Part shown: positions 33,634-41,554 of the stretch, one piece after another | Numbering within the stretch: position 1 is the first letter of the stretch | Layout: each line of letters begins with the position of its first letter | DNA from: PHAA01 sp964457945 | Lineage (GTDB): Bacteria > Bacillota > Syntrophomonadia > Syntrophomonadales > Syntrophomonadaceae | Assembly: GCA_964457945.1 (NCBI GenBank) | Contig: CAYWFX010000029.1 | Coordinates: 1 to 46,885, forward strand | DNA length: 46,885 nt | Reading direction: 5' to 3' | Notes under the pieces: model-generated | Told to the model about the DNA's origin: nothing | Seen by the model: the letters and a program-made list of their open reading frames with translations, nothing else | The model's database searches: none | Position numbers and translations under genes: made by a program

Positions 33634-33649
33634 TGGCACAATGTTTGCT
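33634..33649 (+). promoter_or_regulatory. Sigma-54 promoter before the 60-aa ORF and CheW
   Basis: TGGCACAATGTTTGCT has GG at 33635-33636 and GC at 33647-33648, with 10 bases between, an excellent -24/-12 match. The transcript would begin near 33660 and include the 60-aa ORF and the cheW gene. Confidence 0.9.
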
Positions 33650-33750
33650 TAACAATATGATTATAAAGTGTTTTGATCTGCTAATGATTTTAAACAACAA
33701 ATAACAGGGTATATATAATACAGAAATGGAGGAACCCAAAGGAGAAGGCG

Positions 33751-33933
33751 GTGATAAGGATATTTATTTCTAAGCTAATTTGCGAAAAGAATATTATTGC
33801 TCCCATACGAACGGAATACCAATTGCTGGTTCTATTATTGAGGTCTATTTATATCGATAATTACTTTCTTGATTATGATGATAATGAAGCAGGAGAATGT
33901 CTTGTGAATACTGCAGGAATTTTTAAATGCTAG
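33751..33933 (+). CDS. Small protein of unknown function (60 aa)
   Basis: A GTG start with AAAGGAG about 8 bases upstream opens a 60-codon frame rich in Ile, Leu and Tyr, with an acidic stretch (LDYDDNEAGE) and two late cysteines. No family is recognised. It is the first frame behind a near-perfect sigma-54 promoter and ends 27 bp before cheW. It may be a real small protein or a leader; coding status is moderate. Confidence 0.45.
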   Translation: MIRIFISKLICEKNIIAPIRTEYQLLVLLLRSIYIDNYFLDYDDNEAGECLVNTAGIFKC

Positions 33934-33960
33934 TAATCACTACTGGAGGAGGGCTTTATT

Positions 33961-34440
33961 ATGAAAGAATATGTTCAATTGGTAATTTTCACATTGCGTT
34001 TCGACAATAAAAGTGTCTATTTTGGAATTCCAATGGAACAGGTTAAGGAAATTAATTGTATTATCGACATTATCCAAATTCCTCAATCATTAGAATTTCT
34101 GGTGGGAATGATTAAAGTGAGGGGAGAATTTATCCCGATAATTGATTTGAAGAATAAGTTCCTCCTAGATGATAAAATAGTGAATAACAAAAACAGCAGA
34201 ATTATTATCTTCGAAACAAATGGCAGCAAAGCCGGGTTAATTGTTGATGAATTATCAGAGGTGCTTCAAGTACCTACAAGTACTATTCGAGTATCGTCAT
34301 CGTTTAGTAATATGTCTTTGCCTTATTTAAGTGGGATGGCTAAAATGGATGATCGCATAATAATAGTCCTTGATTTAAAAGAAATTCTTAGCGAAATCGA
34401 AGAAGAAACCTTACAAAGTTTGGATTTGCATTGCATGTAA
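33961..34440 (+). CDS. CheW-like coupling protein
   Basis: CheW domains link chemoreceptors to the kinase CheA through two beta barrels. The 159-residue protein shows the pattern RFDNKSVYFGIPMEQVKEI, IPQSLEFLVGMIKVRGEFIPIIDL and IIFETNGSKAGLIVDELSEVL, typical of CheW. No CheA, receptor or flagellar gene is nearby. GGAGGAGGG precedes the ATG. It lies behind a sigma-54 promoter with a candidate NtrC site, so it seems co-regulated with the phasin-like gene. It may serve a distant chemosensory array or have another scaffold role. Confidence 0.9.
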   Translation: MKEYVQLVIFTLRFDNKSVYFGIPMEQVKEINCIIDIIQIPQSLEFLVGMIKVRGEFIPIIDLKNKFLLDDKIVNNKNSRIIIFETNGSKAGLIVDELSEVLQVPTSTIRVSSSFSNMSLPYLSGMAKMDDRIIIVLDLKEILSEIEEETLQSLDLHCM

Positions 34441-34523
34441 ATCACTTAACCCTAGTTGAACAAGAATTGGTACGATTAATATTGAATCTAAGAATATGAC
34501 CAAAGAAAACTAAACTGATTTAT

Positions 34524-34564
34524 AAGAACCTTCAAAATATAGATTCATTAATGGGTAGGTTCTT
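34524..34564. terminator. Weak hairpin at the cheW/MurF-like convergence
   Basis: AAGAACCT (34524-34531) pairs with AGGTTCTT (34557-34564) around a 25-base loop, overlapping the end of the MurF-like gene. It is a possible shared terminator, with a long loop and no clear T run. Confidence 0.3.
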
Positions 34565-35938
34565 GAGTTTTGTGTAGGTTGAGGCCTTGAGAACTACAGT
34601 TGTTCCCGGCGTGAGCAGAAAATGAAAACTGGTTTCGGCTGCTCGTATAGTCTCATAGTAGCTTATCTTATCCTGGGGAAAGCCAGCTTGGATCGCTCCG
34701 CGAACATATTCGCTGGCCCATAGACCTATTGCCATCACATGTTGAAATTCACCCTGGGCCAGTTGCTGCCCGATATTGAAGTGTACCCTGCGTGCATAGC
34801 TCTCTATATCCCGGGAGGGGCGCTCCATATCACCGATTACCAATACAACCGGCTGTTCACGGGCCATAAGTATTAATTCATCTACCAGGAGGCGGGTTGA
34901 ATCAGGATTAGCATTATAAGTATCATCAATAATTATAGCACCGTCACTTCTATAATAGACTTTCAGCCTCCCGCCCACAGGCTTAAAACGCTCTAAACCG
35001 TTAGTAATTTCGAAGGGCGACATCCCCATTTTTAGACCAACCGCAACCGCTGCCAAGGCATTACCAACGTTGTACCGCCCGACTATATTAATTGTGCATG
35101 CAAATTGCTGATCTCTGGTATGGACAATGAAAGTGGTGCGGAAGCCTTGGCGTTGAATATCTGAAGCCCATAAGTCACACTGTTCAGAAAAGCCGAAACG
35201 TATGAGTTTGCCCTGGTATCTATGGAAGGGCAAGCTATGGCAGTTGGCGTCATCCCAGTTGACGATGATGCTTCCATCTTTTGATAAATACTCGAATATT
35301 TCAGCCTTGGCGGCAATTATATTCTGGATGGATCCTAATCGGGTTAGATGAGCGCTGTGGATGCTAGTGATAACCCCGATGTCAGGCTTGATTAAACGAG
35401 TAGCAGTCCTGATAATTCCTGATGCTTTCATTCCCGCCTCCAGGACTGCGGCCCGGGGAGTTTTGTTTAGGCGGAACAGGTTTTTAGCAACCCCTATCGG
35501 AGAATTCATGTTTTTAACGCTGATCAAAGTGGGGAACTTCTCATTGAGTACGGCTCCGATCATTTCTTTTGTGGTTGTTTTACCCGAGCTTCCAATCACC
35601 TGGATGAATGGGATAGTGAATTGATCCCTATAAAACATGGCCAGGGACCTATAGGACCTGCTTAAGTTATGAACTTCGACAATTGCAATATCAGCTGCTT
35701 TCCATTTGTCAAGGGTCAACATATTAGGAGATTTTACAACCACGCAGCGCACATCATGGCTTTTGAATAGGGTTAATAAGGCCGGTTCGCTTACGAAAGA
35801 CTTGGTTAAAAATGTAATGCAGGTGGGTGGTGTAGTGCGAAATCTACCCACAAGTAAGGGGATTTGATGGTTGTAACTCCTGGACACGATTTTGCCATTC
35901 AGGAGTTTAGCGAGCTTTTCCAAGGACAGACTTAGCAA
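34532..35938 (-). CDS. MurF-like Mur ligase
   Basis: MurF adds D-Ala-D-Ala to the UDP-MurNAc tripeptide using ATP. The protein has an N-terminal substrate domain, the P-loop IGSSGKTTTKE, LEAGMKASG, the lysine segment AAKAEIFEYL and GRYNVGNALAAVAVG, and the C-terminal ligase domain with VGGRLKVYY and DDTYNANPDS. All catalytic elements look intact. I prefer the TTG start 35938 (MLSLSLEKLAKLLNG) with AAAGGGTG just upstream, giving 468 aa; the open frame reaches a TTG at 35983 without a site. It lies away from the main cell-wall cluster and beside a YheC/YheD ATP-grasp gene, so it may be a second, specialised Mur ligase rather than the housekeeping MurF. Confidence 0.85.
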   Translation of the reverse strand: MLSLSLEKLAKLLNGKIVSRSYNHQIPLLVGRFRTTPPTCITFLTKSFVSEPALLTLFKSHDVRCVVVKSPNMLTLDKWKAADIAIVEVHNLSRSYRSLAMFYRDQFTIPFIQVIGSSGKTTTKEMIGAVLNEKFPTLISVKNMNSPIGVAKNLFRLNKTPRAAVLEAGMKASGIIRTATRLIKPDIGVITSIHSAHLTRLGSIQNIIAAKAEIFEYLSKDGSIIVNWDDANCHSLPFHRYQGKLIRFGFSEQCDLWASDIQRQGFRTTFIVHTRDQQFACTINIVGRYNVGNALAAVAVGLKMGMSPFEITNGLERFKPVGGRLKVYYRSDGAIIIDDTYNANPDSTRLLVDELILMAREQPVVLVIGDMERPSRDIESYARRVHFNIGQQLAQGEFQHVMAIGLWASEYVRGAIQAGFPQDKISYYETIRAAETSFHFLLTPGTTVVLKASTYTKLKNLPINESIF

Positions 35939-36066
35939 ATGATCACCCTTTTCATGTTCCTTTATTTTCGATAGTATATTCAATTAGTTCACAAAAGGGT
36001 TACTTTTGTACGGTATATAATTTAATCTGATGCAGGACCGGTTATAAAACCCGACCATTAATAAAA

Positions 36067-37194
36067 TCACCTCTCATTCTTAGCAAGTTTTCCCCTAGTA
36101 ATATAGAGAAAGTATTCCATCAGATATTTGAAGTGCCGAGCCCTTATATTATCTTCATTAAAACTGTCTGATTTGGAGCTAACCTCTATAAGCCATGGTT
36201 TACCATGTATATCTAAGCCTATATCAATTGATAAGATTCCTAATGATAGTCCCAGGTCTTTCTCCAAAACCATAGGAACACACTGATAAAGATCGGATAG
36301 TTGAGACTTGATCTTGTATTTGAATTCCTCTGAACCATTAGCAACAATGTCAATAACCTTATTGAAAGATACTCTTTTACCAACTTTAGGATACGTAACA
36401 AATCGGTTTCCAGCGGCTACCCTAACATTTACTCCGGTAAAAACCCATTGTCCATTCCCGTCTTTTTGAACCTGGGCACGGAGATCAAAGACTTGTTCAT
36501 CCAGTCTACATAGATCAATTCCAGTTTGAACTATATAGGCATCCGGATTTTGAACTAAGTCAATCAAATGATTCCATAAATTACTAAAGGAAGAGCATTT
36601 TATCCACTTAGGAGGGGATGAATCAGACTGGCTATAAGTAAAAATATTTGAACTATCACAAAAAACCTTGAAAATACCTCTTCCTGCATTATTATTTCTA
36701 GGTTTAATAAAAACTTCAGGATATCTATCTAAAAATTTTTCCAGGTTTATTGAAGATAATAAATTTGTATCAGGAACCATTGCTGAAGTAGTTGAATTAC
36801 TCATCAATGCTTGATGAACTTCCCATTTATCCAAAAAACGGGTATTGAAAAGATGAATACTGGGATCATTATCAAATGTTTTCAATAGCTGTTTTACCTT
36901 GGGTTGCTTTTCAATTTTTCTATAACGAATGCGATTATAGACTACCTCTGGGAAAGGAAATGCTTTTCTTACCCAATAGCCTTTCTTATCCGTACCTGTA
37001 ACAAAGGCATAACCTTTAATAGTTCGATTTATCCAGTTAATATCATTAGCAAAGAATAGAAACATTTTTATACCATATTGCTTGGCCACAGTAAATTTTT
37101 CTTTGAAAATTCTAGCTTCTTTACCGGTCGGAAAACCAGTATTGGGATTTATCCTAACAGTCGATAAGATACCTATCAACGGTTTATGATTCAT
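36067..37194 (-). CDS. YheC/YheD-type ATP-grasp protein
   Basis: The 375-residue protein matches the endospore-coat-associated YheC/YheD family: GILSTVRINPNTGFPTGKEA at the N-terminus, FPFPEVVYNRIRYRKIE near residue 90, then an ATP-grasp fold with FIKPRNNNAGRGIFKV near residue 160, FDLRAQVQKDGNGQW and a late IDIGLDIHGKPWLIEVSSKSD (metal-binding Asp and Glu). ATP-grasp enzymes join an amino group to an acyl phosphate, so a peptide-like ligation is expected, but no substrate is known. AAGGAG precedes the ATG. It lies upstream of the MurF-like gene on the same strand with about 130 bp between. Confidence 0.87.
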   Translation of the reverse strand: MNHKPLIGILSTVRINPNTGFPTGKEARIFKEKFTVAKQYGIKMFLFFANDINWINRTIKGYAFVTGTDKKGYWVRKAFPFPEVVYNRIRYRKIEKQPKVKQLLKTFDNDPSIHLFNTRFLDKWEVHQALMSNSTTSAMVPDTNLLSSINLEKFLDRYPEVFIKPRNNNAGRGIFKVFCDSSNIFTYSQSDSSPPKWIKCSSFSNLWNHLIDLVQNPDAYIVQTGIDLCRLDEQVFDLRAQVQKDGNGQWVFTGVNVRVAAGNRFVTYPKVGKRVSFNKVIDIVANGSEEFKYKIKSQLSDLYQCVPMVLEKDLGLSLGILSIDIGLDIHGKPWLIEVSSKSDSFNEDNIRARHFKYLMEYFLYITRGKLAKNER

Positions 37195-37272
37195 TCAATA
37201 TACTCCTTATTTCATCTCTAATTGATAATATGAAATATGGAAGTTATCGGTGCTTGATAATTAAGGGTTCCT

Positions 37273-38067
37273 TTAGACGTCTAGATAACGATCATAAATA
37301 GTAGCAGCAATAATGAAAAGAACCGCTGCTATGGTCAGATAAATTACAAAAAACATAGCCAGACCATACATCCCTGTATAATTGTAAGCAGAGCTATATT
37401 GTCCTGACATCGAATTTAGCTTAATCAGGCTGCCGTTCAAACACTGCTCTATAAAGCCTGTAAACTTTCCAGTCAGCCACATTATAGCTATAAAAACCAC
37501 GCCGGTAATCAAACCTGAGAACTTACGGCTGAGACGGCCTATTACCTGGCTGATAAAGCTGTTACAGAAGAGATAAAGCATCACGGTAATCGTGATAAGT
37601 AAAAATATAGCAAGATATTTATGGTTCGGTGGGTAATTTAAAGCTACTGTTAATTCGGGTATGGTTTTAATCTCCTGGGGCAGCGTATGATAGGTAACCA
37701 AGGCTCCCCCCACACCAACCACTAATATACCGATAAAAAATTGACTGAACAGGGCCATTAATTTAGCTCCCATAGTCATCGCCCCTGAAACGGGCAAAGA
37801 CTTCAGCAGATAAATGGTGTTGTTATTCCATTCCTGACTGAATGTTTTAAATGAAGAAACCAGGGGTAAAAAGGCTGCCAGGCCCAGAGTCATAAACATC
37901 GGCACAATAACAACCATAGCCCGGCGCATTTCTGAGCCAATAAAGCTAAAAAACATCAACAGGTCTAATATAAGCGAAATCGCTATTACAATGATCAGTT
38001 CAGGCAGGACCTGATGCATATCTTTACGGTAGAGCTGCCCGAACATTTTCCATTTGCTACTGTACAC
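37273..38067 (-). CDS. ABC-2 type transporter permease
   Basis: The protein is the membrane part of an exporter. About six hydrophobic segments are visible across 264 residues (for example IIVIAISLILDLLMFFSF, FIGILVVGVGGALV and a final FVIYLTIAAVLFIIAATI). The GTG start at 38067 overlaps the end of the ATPase gene by 11 bp and has GGAGGCG upstream. With the GntR repressor and ATPase it forms a YtrA/YtrB-type operon, known in Bacillus to respond to cell-wall-active antibiotics. Here the substrate cannot be told. Confidence 0.88.
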   Translation of the reverse strand: MYSSKWKMFGQLYRKDMHQVLPELIIVIAISLILDLLMFFSFIGSEMRRAMVVIVPMFMTLGLAAFLPLVSSFKTFSQEWNNNTIYLLKSLPVSGAMTMGAKLMALFSQFFIGILVVGVGGALVTYHTLPQEIKTIPELTVALNYPPNHKYLAIFLLITITVMLYLFCNSFISQVIGRLSRKFSGLITGVVFIAIMWLTGKFTGFIEQCLNGSLIKLNSMSGQYSSAYNYTGMYGLAMFFVIYLTIAAVLFIIAATIYDRYLDV

Positions 38068-38752
38068 TTCGGAACGCCTCCTTCATTAGTTCTACCAGGG
38101 ACATACCTTTCTTTACACGAAGATCTTCGGCATTCCCGGCCAGTTTTAATTGCCCGTTATCAATAAAGATAACTTCGTCAACCAGACTTTCAACGTCATT
38201 GATTTCATGAGTGGCTATAATGATGGTTTGTTCATCTTCACGGTAGTCGCGAATCAAGGTATTAATGATTTCTTCCCGGGTTAGAATATCAATTCCGGAT
38301 AAAGGTTCATCCATTAGAAGATAAGGTGCCCGCCTGGAAATGCTTAGAAGCAATTTGGCCTTGGCTCTCTGCCCTTTGGAAATCTTACCGATTTTCATTT
38401 CTTCATTAAGATTTAAAAATTGAAGCATTTCACGGTACTTGCTCTCTTCCCAGTCCGCATAAAAAGTCCGGGTAAAAGCAGCGGCCTGCTGGATGGTCCA
38501 CCAGGAATAAAGGTAATCAATTTCCGGCAGATAGGCTATCTTATCCCGTTTAAGGCGGGGCATCTCTCCATCTACCATTACTTCACCGCTGTCAGGATGA
38601 TTCAATCCAGCTATCAATTTCAGGCTGGTGGATTTGCCAGCCCCGTTGGGTCCAAACAAACCTACAATCTTGCCTTGAGGAATTATAAGATTAATTTGGT
38701 CTAATGCCTTTACGGTTCCAAAACTTTTACTTACGTTCTTAAACTCTATCAT
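38057..38752 (-). CDS. ABC transporter ATP-binding protein (YtrB-like)
   Basis: The cytoplasmic ATPase of the exporter has Walker A GLFGPNGAGKST near residue 33, signature KISKGQRAKAKL near residue 125 (SKGQ in place of SGGQ), Walker B YLLMDEPLSGID, and the switch His in IIATHE. The start is ATG 38752 (MIEFKNVSK), with AAAGGAGG upstream; it overlaps the end of the GntR gene by 14 bp. Order on the strand: repressor, ATPase, permease. Confidence 0.93.
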   Translation of the reverse strand: MIEFKNVSKSFGTVKALDQINLIIPQGKIVGLFGPNGAGKSTSLKLIAGLNHPDSGEVMVDGEMPRLKRDKIAYLPEIDYLYSWWTIQQAAAFTRTFYADWEESKYREMLQFLNLNEEMKIGKISKGQRAKAKLLLSISRRAPYLLMDEPLSGIDILTREEIINTLIRDYREDEQTIIIATHEINDVESLVDEVIFIDNGQLKLAGNAEDLRVKKGMSLVELMKEAFRSVQ

Positions 38753-39125
38753 TATTATCCTCCTTTCCGGCCTGCTCAAATTTCTGGGCCAGCATATTGA
38801 GCATTTCGGTATTTTTATATCCCAGTGACCTCATTTCCTGGACAAAGTACTGGAGTATGTTAGTCGCCATCTCCTTTTTTATCATGGTCTGCATTTCCTC
38901 GCTAGCCCTGATAAATGTACCTTGCCCCCTAACGGTCTCTACCATTTGCATACTTTCCATCTCCCGGTAAGCTCGCTGCACTGTATTGGGATTTACCCGC
39001 ACCTTCTCAGCAAATTCACGCTGAGAAGGGATTTTATCCCCGGTATGCAACTCACCTCGTATTAGTTGTTTCTTAAAGATGGCTATGATTTGTTGATATA
39101 TGGGTTCCGAATTACTGAATTCCAT
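38739..39125 (-). CDS. GntR-family repressor, YtrA subfamily
   Basis: The short 128-residue regulator has an N-terminal winged helix (PIYQQIIAIFKKQLIRGELHTGDKIPSQREFAEKVRVNPNTVQRAY) and a small dimerising C-terminus, the YtrA pattern. The start is ATG 39125 with GGTGAG upstream; the longer frame starts inside the operator. A perfect-looking dyad operator lies directly upstream (39146-39169). YtrA-type proteins repress their own ABC operon and are released under envelope stress. Confidence 0.93.
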   Translation of the reverse strand: MEFSNSEPIYQQIIAIFKKQLIRGELHTGDKIPSQREFAEKVRVNPNTVQRAYREMESMQMVETVRGQGTFIRASEEMQTMIKKEMATNILQYFVQEMRSLGYKNTEMLNMLAQKFEQAGKEDNNDRV

Positions 39126-39145
39126 TTTCTCACCACCCTTGTAGT

Positions 39146-39169
39146 AGTGCACTAATTAAATAGTACACT
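39146..39169. promoter_or_regulatory. Operator palindrome for the YtrA-type repressor
   Basis: AGTGCACTA, six bases, TAGTACACT: the half sites AGTGnACTA and TAGTnCACT are symmetric. It lies 21 bp upstream of the repressor start and about 180 bp from the divergent export operon. The form is close to YtrA-type operators (AGTGTA...TACACT). Confidence 0.75.
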
Positions 39170-39351
39170 ATGATATTAAAATATCTTTTTATTTTTGTCA
39201 AGGTTTAAAAGTTTACTCATATTCCATGAATTTTCAGCTTTCATTCAGTGCGGGTTCAGTTATAACTTGGATAATATAGCCAACAAGATAATTCGAAGAC
39301 AGCAAGCTAGTAACCAAACCCTATATGGGAATCTTATTTTTGGAGTGATGA

Positions 39352-40725
39352 ATGTATATGTCGGAATCCCTAAATACCAAAACAGATACGGAAAAAGTTC
39401 CAAAACAGTCAAGCCAGGTAACATACGATGTGAAGAAAATTAAGGAAGTACTTTTAAAAAAACGTATCCAAGGAATGTCCAAGAAAACAAAGCTTGTTTG
39501 GTTTCTGGGAATACTGCTGCTTATTACTGCATCAGGCTACGGTTCATATAAATGGTTCGGAAGCAGCAGCAAAACGGCAGAATACCCTACGGCGAGCGTT
39601 GGCAAAGCAAGTATAACTGATTCCATAGAAGCCACCGGTACTTTGAGTGCAATAAAATCATCAGCAATGGGTTTTAAGAACGACGATACCATTACTGCTA
39701 TTAATGTTCAATCAGGTGACAAAGTTAAAATGGGGCAGGTGCTAGCCCAGCAGGACCCTTCGAGTTTACAGTCTGCATTACAGCAGGCTAAGAGCACGGT
39801 AGATCAGGATATGATCAGTGTTAAAACGGCAAACCTGACCTATGAAACAAACCGCAAAACATTGGACCGCCAACAACAGCTCTTTAACGCAGGGGCGGTA
39901 TCGCAAACAGATTTGGATACAGCTCAAAATAATTTGCTAAAGAGCGAATGGGACGTTGCAACTGCAAAAGCCAAACTTGCCAATGATCAAGCCAAGATGG
40001 ATCAAGCCCAGGCTGATCTAGCAGGTGCGACCCTGTTGGCACCTTTTGATGGCATTATAGGTGTTGTAAATGGACAGGTGGGTCAGATTAACGGAATCAA
40101 CAGCAGCTCCAGTACTTTACTAAGCGTATTGAGTGAAGAATTACAACTGAGCGCACTTATCAATGAGGCAGACATTGGCCGAGTAAAAGTGGGTCAGGAG
40201 GTATCATTTATTACCAGTACCTATACCGATAAGACTTTTAAAGGGAAAGTCCTGAGAATAACTCCGCAAGCCTCTACGGTTAGCAGTGTTCAGTATTACC
40301 CGGTGCTGATTTCCTGTATCGATCCGGACCATCAGCTTTTTTCCGGCATGTCTGTTTCGGCCAATATTATCATAGCTCAGAAAAAGGATGTCATGACACT
40401 GTCGATGATGGCGGTAAGTTATGCAGAGTCTTACGTAAAGAGTAATCCATCAAGTGCACCTGCTCCTGCTACTGCTCCTACAGAGGGAAAATCAAGCGTG
40501 GCAGTGGTTTTGGAGAATAATAAACCGACTGTTAAAACAGTGGTCTTAGGCTTAAGCGATGGCTCTAATTATGAACTTATCAGCGGTCTTACCGTAGGTG
40601 ACAAGGTTGTTCTAGGATCTAGTACTGCTAGCACAACATCTTCTGGAACAAGCTCAAGTAAATCCACTACATCAACTAAAAAATCAACTGGCGGGGATAT
40701 GGGTGGACCTCCTCCAGGAATGTAG
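39352..40725 (+). CDS. Membrane fusion (HlyD/MacA-like) protein of an ABC exporter
   Basis: The adaptor protein has an N-terminal cytoplasmic stretch of about 45 residues, one membrane helix (VWFLGILLLITASGYGSY), a lipoyl/beta-barrel part (AIKSSAMGFKNDDTITAINVQSGDKV and LLAPFDGIIGVVNGQVGQI), and between them an alpha-helical hairpin rich in Gln, Ala and Asp (about 145-215). The last 50 residues are low complexity Ser/Thr and end GGPPPGM. In Gram-positives such proteins work with MacB-type transporters, and the next two genes are the ATPase and permease. The substrate may be a peptide or antibiotic. Confidence 0.9.
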   Translation: MYMSESLNTKTDTEKVPKQSSQVTYDVKKIKEVLLKKRIQGMSKKTKLVWFLGILLLITASGYGSYKWFGSSSKTAEYPTASVGKASITDSIEATGTLSAIKSSAMGFKNDDTITAINVQSGDKVKMGQVLAQQDPSSLQSALQQAKSTVDQDMISVKTANLTYETNRKTLDRQQQLFNAGAVSQTDLDTAQNNLLKSEWDVATAKAKLANDQAKMDQAQADLAGATLLAPFDGIIGVVNGQVGQINGINSSSSTLLSVLSEELQLSALINEADIGRVKVGQEVSFITSTYTDKTFKGKVLRITPQASTVSSVQYYPVLISCIDPDHQLFSGMSVSANIIIAQKKDVMTLSMMAVSYAESYVKSNPSSAPAPATAPTEGKSSVAVVLENNKPTVKTVVLGLSDGSNYELISGLTVGDKVVLGSSTASTTSSGTSSSKSTTSTKKSTGGDMGGPPPGM

Positions 40726-40754
40726 ATATATGTGATAGCGAGGGGGAGTATTAG

Positions 40755-41483
40755 ATGACTGAGAATAATCTCATAACCTTAAAAGACATTACTAAGACCT
40801 ATTATGGGGCAGGTGAGCCAGTTTATGCCTTAAGGTCAATTTCAATGAGTATTAACAGTGGGGAAATGCTTGCTATCATGGGCCCATCCGGGTCAGGCAA
40901 GTCAACTTTGATGAATCTCCTGGGTTGTTTAGATAAGCCGGATTCAGGGACATATGATTTTGTCGGTCAGGATATTATGGCTTTAGACAAAGATCAGTTG
41001 GCAAATTTTCGTAGTATAGTCATAGGATTCGTTTTTCAAAACTTTAATCTTATCGGAAGAGCAACCGCACTGGATAACGTATGCTTACCTTTAATTTATG
41101 CAGGGGTTTCTTCCCGTAAGGAGAGGGAAAAACGTGGACGGCAAATGCTGAGCTTGGTAGGACTGGAAGGCCGTGAACATCATCTGCCCAGGCAGTTATC
41201 AGGAGGGCAGCAGCAGCGGGTTGCTATTGCAAGAGCATTGGTAAATGAACCGGGAATGCTTTTAGCTGATGAACCTACCGGAGCTCTGGATAGCAAAACC
41301 ACCGTGGAGATCATGTTATTGCTGCAGCGTTTGAACCGCGAACAAGGGTTGTCGGTGGTGATCGTCACCCATGAAACTGATATTGGTCTTCATTGCCAGC
41401 GTATCGTGCGCTTAAACGATGGACTAATTGTTAAAGATGAGATGGTTGCTGAACCTTACCTGGCTCAGGTGCAGGCTGGATAA
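40755..41483 (+). CDS. MacB/LolD-type ABC transporter ATPase
   Basis: This is an ATP-binding subunit of the MacB group: Walker A GPSGSGKSTLMNLLGCLD near residue 40, Q loop VFQNFNLI, signature LSGGQQQRVAIARAL near residue 148, Walker B LLADEPTGALD and switch His in VIVTHE. The length, 242 aa, fits a separate ATPase. It lies between the adaptor and the permease; the 29 bp gap behind the adaptor gene indicates an operon. Confidence 0.96.
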   Translation: MTENNLITLKDITKTYYGAGEPVYALRSISMSINSGEMLAIMGPSGSGKSTLMNLLGCLDKPDSGTYDFVGQDIMALDKDQLANFRSIVIGFVFQNFNLIGRATALDNVCLPLIYAGVSSRKEREKRGRQMLSLVGLEGREHHLPRQLSGGQQQRVAIARALVNEPGMLLADEPTGALDSKTTVEIMLLLQRLNREQGLSVVIVTHETDIGLHCQRIVRLNDGLIVKDEMVAEPYLAQVQAG

Positions 41484-41554
41484 GGGACTGTCAAGGGATA
41501 AACCAGGCAGAATACACCGAGGGTCCCTAAATAAATTGATAAGGCGGTATCTAT

